A model generated the notes under the pieces. The model saw only the letters and a list, made by a program, of their open reading frames with translations. It was not told where the DNA came from and ran no database searches. The position numbers and the translations under genes were made by a program. A DNA stretch of 64,000 nt from Hymenopus coronatus (taxonomy: Eukaryota; Arthropoda; Insecta; Mantodea; Hymenopodidae). Below, piece by piece: positions 55,678-64,000 of this stretch; within the stretch, counting starts at the first letter, position 1; the number at the start of each line of letters is the position of its first letter. The DNA lies in contig CM060898.1 of assembly GCA_030762935.1 (NCBI GenBank), positions 95,400,781-95,464,780 of the forward strand, read 5' to 3'.

Positions 55678-56529
55678 TCTGACGTGATCCATTCACATGA
55701 CTTTCTCTACATCTCAGCAACAACTTATTGTTAAAAAGCTTATGCTTCTATTTACTTCATGCTAATCGAGAAACAATTAGCAAAAATAGTCTTATTACTT
55801 GCTTCCTTGTAAGTAGAAGCGAAATAAGGGAGTACCATAGGTTAAAGTGAAAGCCAAAAGCTGGTTGCTATGTGACTGATGTTCCTTTGTTTGTATGGAC
55901 AGGAGTTGGCAAATTCCTGTATGAGAAAAGTATGTTTTTGAAAGCTGAAACCAAGAAAAAGGAATATCTCAAAAACGATCAACTCCACGAAAAAAATGTA
56001 TATAACATAAGTTGTGTGTTTTAACGTGCTCTACATTTGTTGAGTGGTAAGTTTTTGTCCATCTCTTACGGTTTAGTAGTTATGAAAAATTCATCCAGAA
56101 TAAAGTAATCTTCAAAGGCTATTCCCAGAAAATTGAAAATATACATTTTATTTGTCAGGTAAATAACTTTAATATACCATATTTTAATCAAAATCGTTAC
56201 CATTTTTTAGAAAATAAGAATTTTCGACAAAAATTCCATGTAAAGGGTAATTTGCGGTGGGGGGAATTTTCTCAAAATTGTCGTGTCGCATCCTTGGAAG
56301 ATACTAAACTTAAATACCAAGTTTGGTATTTTACCGACTTTTCGTTTTTGAGTTATCGTGTTCACAGACACACGGACACACACACGGACCATTTTCTGAA
56401 AATACGTTTTTTGAATACAGGGGACCCTAAAACATATATTTCCGGTAAAATCTCGGTATCGAATTTTTTGGTGGAGTGCAATACATTCTCTATACACTAT
56501 GTACATAGTGAGTATAGAGAAAGTAAAAA
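55678..56529 (+). mobile_element. Chimeric HINE-like copy at the duplication junction
   Basis: Up to position 55850 it is identical to the copy at 59487; after that it is identical to the copy at 51877-52726. The switch lies inside the 39-bp shared tract 55812-55850. It is the recombinant product expected from unequal crossing-over. Confidence 0.92.
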
Positions 56530-56780
56530 TTCAAGATATACATCTTATTTGTCATGCAAATATCTTTAATATACGATATATTAATCAAAATCTTTAGAGT
56601 CATTTTTGAGAAAATCAAAATTTTCGAAAAATGATCCATGTAAAGCGTAGTTCGGGTGGGGGGATTTTCTTGAAAATCTTCGTGTCGCATTCTTGGAAGA
56701 TGCTGAACTTAAATATCGTGTTTGACATTTAACTGGCTTTTCGTTTTTGAGTTATCGTGTTCACAGACACTACACACACA

Positions 56781-56825
<45 letters not shown>

Positions 56826-56979
56826 TCAACCTACAGACCTTTTTTTCAAAAATTATTTTTGGATGCCGAGGACCTCAAAACAAGTAGTTCCGGTGACATC
56901 TCGATGTCAAATATTTGAGTGGAAAAAATAGGTACCTTTTCTGTCTCTATGTGCATAGCACGTGTAGAAAAAGTAAAAA
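56530..56979 (+). mobile_element. HINE-like 3' part (unit-2 copy of 52727-53153)
   Basis: It is the duplicate of the right half of the split host copy. The left half is not present before it, because the duplication began inside the nested copy. Confidence 0.88.
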
Positions 56980-57731
56980 TATGTTGTATTCTATTCACTA
57001 AGGTTCTACAAACTATTTTTACAATAGATTATTCTTGCATCTTCATCATGCTAATCTATAAACATTAGCCAAAATGGTTGTATAATTCCTTCTTAGTAGA
57101 AGGTAATAATCTAGGCTAAAATGACAGTAAAATCTTTTAAAAGCGATAGCGACTATCATTGGAATTCGGTTCTCTTTGCAAGGCCAGAAGTAAAATAAAA
57201 GTTATAACAAACGTACAGGGATTCAAGTTTGAGAGACACACTATTTTAAAATGAAACCAATAACAGAGAATATCCCGGAAATGGCTAACTCTATAAGAAA
57301 TATTGTACATGAAATAATGTGTAATATGCTTTTGTCTATCTCTTACCGTTTACCAGATGTGCAAAAGTCATTCACCGGCTATTCTCAAGAAAGTTAGTAC
57401 AGGTATAAATTTTATTTATTATATAAAAATGTTTAATACATGACACTTTAATAAAAAAGTGTTTCAAATAAAATGTATTTTAGGCTGTTTGCTTGTATTT
57501 TGTAGATCTTCATGCCGAATCCTTGGAAGGTACTGAACTTAAATACCTAGTTTGGTATATTTAACCAACGTTTGATTTTGAACTATGTTGTGTGCACACA
57601 CACACATACACACGCAAGAACCCTTTTTTAAAAAGGCTCTCAAGGCTTATTTCCGGTTTAATCTCAGTATGAAACTTTGGGTGATTTATAATACCTTCTC
57701 TATCTACTATGTGCATTGTACATACTAAAAA
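56980..57731 (+). mobile_element. HINE-like copy (unit-2 copy of 53154-53905)
   Basis: It is collinear with 53154-53905 and differs at only a few bases near its left end (TTCACTAAGG against TTCACATAGG). Confidence 0.72.
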
Positions 57732-59475
57732 TCTATTATACCTACAGAAACAGAAATAAATTTAAGGAACTAGAAGTTAAAGAGAGATTTAAAAGTCTTT
57801 TAGAACTAGAGAAAATTCTTGGAAGATATTGTTGAGAATAAATTAGATGCAAACATTTGGGGAATACAGAATAAAACTATAAAACAAAATGAAGAAACCT
57901 GAAGTATTGACAACATTAAATAAAAGAGACATTAAGATGACCACTGACTGCAAGGAGTCACCAAATGATCTATTAGATAAACTACATCCAGATGACGACC
58001 AAAAATTAGATGATAGCAACCACGTACTTGAATAAACATGACATTTCCGTATCAAAACACAAAAATGATATATCCTTTGGATATAATATAAATTAGGTTG
58101 ATAATTTCAAAGATTGAAGAAGAAAATAGCTGCCGGACCTCACGGAGTTATAAACCAAATTTTAGTTTATTTAGAAGAGACAATTTCATATTTTTTGTAT
58201 AAATTATTGAATGGAAGGGTCGCTTTCCAAATTGTTGGAAAGAAGCAAAACTAATTATTCTAAACAAGATAACTGGTAAAGACCAAACGACCCTAAATCT
58301 TATCGACCTATTAGTTATTAAAAAAATTGGAAAATATTTTGAAGGGCTTTGCAAAACAAATAATTAATTTTGACTTATGATTGGAATGAGTTGTAAACAA
58401 TTTGAATTTAGAAAGGGTCTATCAACCGAAGACGCGATAAATGTAGCATTAAGAACCGTAAAAAATTCACATGCTGTATATGTTATGGGCATTTTTAATT
58501 GATATTTCCGGCGCATTTGAGAGTCTGTAGTGGTTATACTTTTTCTTTTTTGGAGAGATTACGTCAGAAGGATTACTCAAAAATGTTTTTATAAGATATT
58601 AAGCGATTATTGTAAGTACAGAGACTTTTTATGGAAGGTTAATAATACAGTATGCCTACTGCGTCGGTTTTCGGACCGTTATTTTGGAACTGGAGACCTT
58701 ATTGAACGATTTAAATGACGACGCAAATATAAAAAACACCATTGCATATGCCAATGATTTTTAATCATTATTTGATGTAAAAGTAGGAATGACTTGGAAA
58801 GCAAATTGAAGAATCTAACGCAAACTGAGTAACTAATGCACAAAGTCCAAATTCCAAATAGCACTGAATAAGTCAAATTATATGATGTAAATGGTTAGTT
58901 TAATCCAAGCATAAAGCTTAATAATCAAATTATAAGAATACAATAGAGAGCCAAATATCTTGAAATATATTTGGATGAGAAACTAAATTTTAGGAAGCAT
59001 ACTGATTACATAAGAAACAAATAGAAACCGTAATGGTGAAACTGGCCAGTCAAACTTTAAAATACTTACAATTAACTAGAATTTCAACATATAATAGCAA
59101 GTATATTTGCATCCATGATAACATACGTCGCTAGCCTTTGGGTCAGTTGGATGCAGAATGTCCAAATAAGAAACCTATTATGGAAAACTCAAAGAAAACT
59201 TTTACTACGGTATATAGGAGCAGTTAAGGATATGTTTTTTATTTAAATAGAAGGACATTTTAGTTAAAGAAGAATGAATTTGAATAGTAACACAAATGAT
59301 TGGGATATGTGAAAATGAAGCTTAAATTAAGCTGGTAACACGAGTGGGATAATATGGAAGCGGGAAGAAGAGTATACAATTTATGTAATAACGTAAACGA
59401 AATATTTAGATTCAAGCATATTCACCTACTAGATGGCTAATTCATTACATTATTGGATATGCACCTTATAAGACA
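57732..59475 (+). pseudogene. R1-like non-LTR retrotransposon remnant (copy 2)
   Basis: It has the same motif set and the same stops as 53906-55665, so inactivation came before the duplication. It lacks the 17-bp segment present near 55511-55527 in copy 1. Confidence 0.85.
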
Positions 59476-59486
59476 TATTGAAAAAA

Positions 59487-60328
59487 TCTGACGTGATCCA
59501 TTCACATGACTTTCTCTACATCTCAGCAACAACTTATTGTTAAAAAGCTTATGCTTCTATTTACTTCATGCTAATCGAGAAACAATTAGCAAAAATAGTC
59601 TTATTACTTGCTTCCTTGTAAGTAGAAGCGAAATAAGGGAGTACCATAGGTTAAAGTGATAGTCAAAAACTGGTTGCTATGTGACTGAAGTTCCTTTGTT
59701 TGTATGGATAGAAGTTGACAAATTCCTGAATGAGAAAATAAGTTTTTTAAACCTGAAACCAGAAACAAGGAATATTTCAAAAACGATCAACATCACTAAA
59801 GAAAAAAAGATATAACATAAATTGTGTGCTTTATGTGCCCAACATATTTTGTGTGGTAAGTTTTTTTCCATCTCTTACAGTTTACCTGTTATGCAAAATT
59901 TCTTAAAATTCATCCAGAATAAAGTATTCTTCAGAGGCTATACCCAGAAAATTCAAGATATGCATATTATTTGACAAGTAAATATCTTTAATATAATATA
60001 TTTTAATCAAAATCGTTAGAACCATTTTTGAGAAAATCAAAATGTTCGAAAAAAGTTCCATGTAGAGGGTAGTTGGGGGTGATGGAATTTTCTTGAAAAT
60101 CTTCGTGCCGTATCCTTGCAATATACCAAACTTAAATTCAAAGTTTGATGTTTAACGGTCTTTTCGTTTTTGACACACACACATGGACCTTTTTTCGGAA
60201 ATGCTTTTCCTGGATTCAGGGGGACCAAAAACATGTATTTCCGGTGAAATCTCTGTATCGAACTTTTGGGTGGAATACAATACCTCCTCTATACACTATG
60301 ACATAGGACGTGTAGAGAAAGTAAAAAT
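59487..60328 (+). mobile_element. HINE-like copy, full length (right-hand recombination partner)
   Basis: It starts TCTGACGTGATCCATTCACA and ends ACTATGACATAGGACGTG then TAGAGAAAGTAAAAA. It keeps AGTGATAGTCAAAAACTGG where the left partner has AGTGAAAGCCAAAAGCTGG. Confidence 0.87.
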
Positions 60329-60711
60329 TAACAAAATATCAAACGATAATTGTACTATTACAAACAGGATACACCAGAAGATGTTCTGTTTTGAAAGTCC
60401 GCGATATGGAGAATAAATAACTGAAGAACGAACTGAACTAATTGGGCATAATAGTGCGCATATATTAAGAAATAAATACTTATATATTCATCTAGATACA
60501 TTAGTGAACATAATTAGCAATATTTCCTGGGAAGAGAGAATTGAGCAAGTGGAAATAACAACCCACTCACAAGACAGAAACGAGAAGTAGGAAGATCCAA
60601 AATAATTTGAAACTGGTTTACATTAAATGTAATAACTGAGGCACTGTTGGATAATTGCAATTTACAACAAACAACAGGTGCAGAGGAAGCAGGTGGTAAA
60701 GTGGAAAATGA
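60329..60711 (+). other. Mostly unassigned; possible LINE tail trace
   Basis: Around 60565-60620 one frame reads RQKREVGRSKII*NWF, weakly like the GRPK-type tail of non-LTR proteins. It may be the distal part of a decayed LINE. Confidence 0.3.
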
Positions 60712-60935
60712 AATGGAGTTCTATTTATGGACGCTCTTTAACCACTGTGTTTCTCAGCGTCCCATTCTATATTGAGCATGAAAGATCGATTAGTTTTGCT
60801 CAGAGTCCGCTTTATCAGGCTTGAGGATCTTTTACGTGCCGTAAATCTAGACACGGGACCAAAGGCTTCGCTTCCGAAGGAAGCCATTCTAAGGATTTTA
60901 CGCCCAGAAGATCCATCGTTCTCCACCAAGTGGAA
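60712..60935 (-). mobile_element. tRNA-derived SINE, family S4 (copy 2), head truncated
   Basis: It shares GACGCTCTTTAACCACTGTG, TTTTACGTGCCGTAAATCTA, CTTCCGAAGGAAGCC and CCATCGTTCTCCACC with 50859-51115. The tRNA-like head at the right is missing or replaced. Confidence 0.75.
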
Positions 60936-61269
60936 GGAGAATTTCAAAATTAAAATAGAGCAACATAAGCGGATATTATTGTGCCTTACTAGGAAGATAA
61001 TTGTGGATTAATTGGAGGAAGAAAACATTGATAAGAAGAGAGTAAGAAACACATGCTGATTGTAATTGGAGACTAGAAATTGGCGGAAAATGGAGGGGGA
61101 ATAGAGGACATTGTGAAGAAGGCGTCGGTGTAGAGTGGAGTTACATAGGAAAGCAGGGGATGTGTGAAAGCAGGAAATGGAATATTATGGGCTCAGGAGG
61201 AGGAACAGTATCAGTCAGGGAGAGAAAAATTTGAATAAGTGTTAGTGAAGTGTGTTTTCAAAGAACTAT
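60936..61269. other. Unassigned purine-rich sequence
   Basis: GGAGGA- and GAAAG-rich sequence without recognised repeat or coding signal. Confidence 0.3.
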
Positions 61270-61655
61270 ATTTTTACTTTCTCTAGCACGTATGTTTAAT
61301 GTACATAGTGAATATAGGATACTCAACATTTCGATACCGAGATTTCACCAGAAATACATTTAGGGTACTCTGAATAAAAGAAAACATTGTTTAGAAAAGG
61401 ATCCAATTTTGTGTGTGTATATGTGTGTGTGTGATGTGTGTGTGTGTGTCTGTGAACAGTGTAATTAAAAAACAAAACTTCGGTTATATATCAAACTTGG
61501 TATCTTCCAAGGATACGACATGAAGATTTTCAGGAAAACCCCTCCAACTACTGTTTAAATGGAATATTTTTCGAACATTTTTATTTTTTTCAAAAATTGC
61601 GCTAATGATTTTGATTAAAATACCATATGCCTAATATATTTTATAAAATGTTTGT
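61270..61655 (-). mobile_element. HINE-like copy, 3' half
   Basis: It starts TTTTTACTTTCTCTAGCACG with a worn hairpin and runs past a GT tract (61413-61450) to GATTTTGATTAAAATACC. The 5' half is missing. Confidence 0.75.
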
Positions 61656-61905
61656 TTATCTCGCATTTAAAAGATTTAATTTTCTGTTTTAGTTATTGTC
61701 TCATAAATATTAAAAATGCTTTATAGTTAATATTCAACCAATATGATTAATTGATGAAAAGGATAAAATTTTCGGATGGAAATTTGGTTAAATCCTCCAA
61801 TTGAAAAATCGATTTAAGGTTGCATTATCAACAGCAAAACCTCCACATACTTTGAACTAAATCAATACCTAGATAGGGAATAGCTGATAATAAACTAGTA
61901 ATTAC
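61656..61905. other. Unassigned AT-rich sequence
   Basis: No recognised feature. Confidence 0.3.
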
Positions 61906-62012
61906 TGTAGCTCTTTTATAACAAACAAAATGCATGTTTTGAATTTCCTGAGAATAGCCTCTGCAGACCTCATCATTCTGGATGACTTTTGTATAACTGG
62001 TAAGCCGTAAGC
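61906..62012 (-). mobile_element. HINE-like internal fragment
   Basis: ATGCATGTTTTGAATTTCCT, GAATAGCCTCTGCAGACC and ACTGGTAAGCCGTAAG are minus-strand blocks, joined to a plus-strand 3' fragment. Confidence 0.65.
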
Positions 62013-62157
62013 GACTTTCTTTTTGGGTTGTTCTGCCCACACACGCATACACACAGACACACACATATATTGTAGTTTTGGATTCAGACGTTCTCAAACA
62101 TGCATTTCCGGTGAAATCTCGGTATCGAATTTTGGGGTAGATTACAACTTTATATAA
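62013..62157 (+). mobile_element. HINE-like 3' fragment
   Basis: From the CA tract through GGATTCAGACGTTCTC, TTTCCGGTGAAATCTCGG and TTACAACTTTAT; the hairpin is lost where the next copy starts. Confidence 0.65.
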
Positions 62158-62923
62158 TCGAGATAAACATTAGCAGAAATTGTCTTAATTATTTACTTCC
62201 TTGCAAGTAGAAGGAAAATAAATGAATACACTAGGCTAAAACGAATGTCAAATCTCTTAATAGCTGGTTGCCATGTGGTTGAAATCCGTTTCTATGCATT
62301 GCCAGGAGTTTACAACTTTTAAATATTTTAAATCTGAAATAAATAACAAGGAATATCTCAGAAATGACAAATTCCACGAAAAATATGACAAATTGTGTGC
62401 TTTAACGCGATCAACATTTTTTGTTTCTGCCTAATTCTTACGGTATACCAGTTACCCAAAATTCAGCAAAATTCATTCAGAATAAAGAGGTGTTTAGAGG
62501 CCATTCCCAGAAAATTCAAAATATATATTTTATCTGCCATATAAATATCTTTAATATATGATATTTTAATCAAAATCGTTAGTGCAATTTTTGAGAAAAT
62601 CAAAATTTTCGAAATTTTTCCATGTAAAGAGTAGTTTGGAGTGGGGAGATTTTCTTGAAAATTTTCGTGTCGCATCCTTGGAAGATACTAATCTTACATA
62701 CCAAATTTGGTAGTTTACTGCCTTTTCGTTTTTGAGTTATGGCGCTGACAGACACATGGAGACACACACGGATCTTTTTCCTAAAATGTTTTTTTTTGTT
62801 TTTTTTTTTGTTACAGGGGACTCCAGAACATGTATTTTCGATGAAATCTCAGCATTGAATTTTTGGGTGCATTACAACACCTTCTCTATACACTATGTGC
62901 ATAGTACGTGTAGAGAAAGTAAT
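62158..62923 (+). mobile_element. HINE-like copy, 5' truncated
   Basis: It starts at ATAATCGAGATAAACATTAG and ends ACACTATGTGCATAGTACGT then GTAGAGAAAGTAA. A T-run at 62790-62810 lies at the conserved position. Confidence 0.8.
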
Positions 62924-63834
62924 AAAAACCAGCACAATCTCTAACATCAATGCGACAATGACCCCTTGTCAGTCAATATTCTTCGCCGTGTGTTTCTTAA
63001 GGCTCGGTACCAGTATATTTGGCACTTAGAGGACATCTCTAGTAGCGAGGCAGGCATGCAGCATTGAAACGCGGGGCACGGGTCTGTGTGCTGTTTGCTT
63101 GCTGGGACCAACCCACCCCATGTGAGATCATGGGTAATCTTGTTGCGACCTTTGTCGCTAGTGGGGAGTAACCCTCAGAGCGAGCGAGTAAATACTTGCC
63201 ACAAGGGGAAGTGAGAATTAGCCCGGAGCCCTCCGTGTTGTAACATCATGCAAATTGCAACTCACTGTCTTCTTCATTATCATTCTCACTTCTTTTTCTT
63301 TGCTGTATATTTCCATTTCGAATCGGCTCGTTTGAAGGGTGAAATTACCACATGATGAAAAGGAAATAAAAAAGAGTAGGAAATCCCATTTTTTTTCTTG
63401 CTGACGAATGATGTTGCCGAGAAATAAGGACTAAAAACAGGCACCAGTTACAAAGAGAATCCGCCAAGCTCTGAGCGCAGATAAAGAAAAGATGGATTAC
63501 AGGAAAAATTCCGGAGCCCATCAGGGAAAATGAAAGACTTTCCAGTACTAAAGCTTTTTTATTTCCCCTTTTCTTTTCAGTATTTTCCCCTTGACGTATT
63601 TATGATATCCATGATAACATAGTCTACTAGAGTTTCATTTGCTTCACAGAGCTTTTGAAACTTTTATTTCTACCTTGCTCGGTTAAGATAGATGGAAATG
63701 TATGGAAGCACTTGCTATTTCATACATAAATGCACTGTGTACATGTAAAATAGGTTATGCATTAGCTACAAATTTAAAGGATATATGCTGAACTATGAAG
63801 CAGTATAGTATGTATTGGTTATTTTAAAAAAAGA
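62924..63834. other. Unassigned sequence, first half GC-richer
   Basis: 63000-63250 has a distinct composition and short inverted words (GCGACCTTTGTCGC). The rest is AT-rich. No repeat seen elsewhere in the window matches it and no protein is recognised. Confidence 0.3.
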
Positions 63835-64000
63835 TCTGATGTGTACCATTCACATAACTTTCTCTACATTTCTCCAACAAATTATTGCTAAAAATATTAT
63901 TCTTCTATCTATGTCATGCTAATGGTCTTATTACTTGTTTCCTTGTCAGTAGAAAAGAAATAAGGGAATACACTAGGCGGCTAAAGTGGTAGTCGAAAGT
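63835..64000 (+). mobile_element. HINE-like copy, 5' end (cut by window edge)
   Basis: TCTGATGTGTACCATTCACA, ACTTTCTCTACATTTCTCC and GTAGAAAAGAAATAAGGGA show the start of a plus copy that continues outside the window. Confidence 0.82.

Larger units (their letters stand above)
52048..55850. repeat. Tandem segmental duplication, unit 1 (3,803 bp)
   Basis: The unit is nearly identical to 55851-59659. Start and end are set by the 39-bp tract shared at 52009-52047, 55812-55850 and 59621-59659. It contains HINE copies and an R1-like LINE remnant. Confidence 0.93.
55851..59659. repeat. Tandem segmental duplication, unit 2 (3,809 bp)
   Basis: Visible differences from unit 1 are a longer (CA)n run (56771-56824 against 52968-52997), loss of one C near 56925, a two-base change near 56998, and loss of a 17-bp segment near 59330. 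Confidence 0.93.

Overview
The window looks like intergenic, repeat-saturated DNA from an animal nuclear genome, most likely an arthropod and plausibly an insect. It is AT-rich, has no long open reading frame (longest about 130 codons), and carries tRNA-headed SINEs, decayed non-LTR retrotransposons, many microsatellites and one 83-bp satellite. I found no intact host gene, no true tRNA or rRNA gene, and nothing bacterial. The species cannot be determined from this sequence.

One repeat family dominates. About 50 segments on both strands, covering roughly half of the window, belong to a single short non-coding element about 750-950 bp long when complete. In its own orientation it starts with TCTGATGTG..CACATGACTTTCTCTAC. 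It has an AT-rich body and a CA microsatellite about 150 bp from the 3' end. It ends in a hairpin built on the 14-bp palindrome ACTATGTACATAGT, followed by GTAGAGAAAGTAAAAA. The ACTTTCTCTAC near the 5' end is the inverted repeat of GTAGAGAAAGT at the 3' end. Subterminal inverted repeats, a 3' hairpin, an internal microsatellite, integration in T/A runs and no obvious target-site duplication match the non-autonomous Helentron (HINE, DINE-1-like) plan, so I call it HINE-like. That class is inferred; the family and its termini are visible directly. '+' means the TCTGATGTG end lies to the left.

Layout: 1-7.5 kb, HINE-like copies, SINE pieces and unassigned DNA. 7.6-9.6 kb, SINE head and two head-to-tail HINE copies. 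10.2-11.7 kb, decayed non-LTR element with an endonuclease domain. 11.8-17.6 kb, HINE copies, a second dispersed repeat and a promoter-like block. 18.17-19.65 kb, an array of about eighteen 83-bp units abutting a HINE end. 19.7-38.9 kb, dense HINE copies with SINE insertions, three carrying clear target-site duplications. 39.1-39.9 kb, RNase H and C-terminal remnant of another non-LTR element (minus). 40.4-43.4 kb, one HINE copy carrying three later insertions. 43.4-51.4 kb, HINE copies around three less repetitive blocks (45.25-46.85, 47.6-48.3 and 50.3-50.85 kb). 52.05-59.66 kb, a tandem duplication of a 3.8-kb unit containing HINE copies and an R1-like reverse-transcriptase pseudogene; its breakpoints lie in a 39-bp tract shared by two HINE copies. 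59.5-64 kb, more HINE and SINE copies and about 0.9 kb of unassigned DNA.

There is no gene network to describe. The biology here is transposon dynamics: a very successful short element, nesting that gives relative insertion order, SINE copying by LINE machinery, and repeat-mediated duplication.
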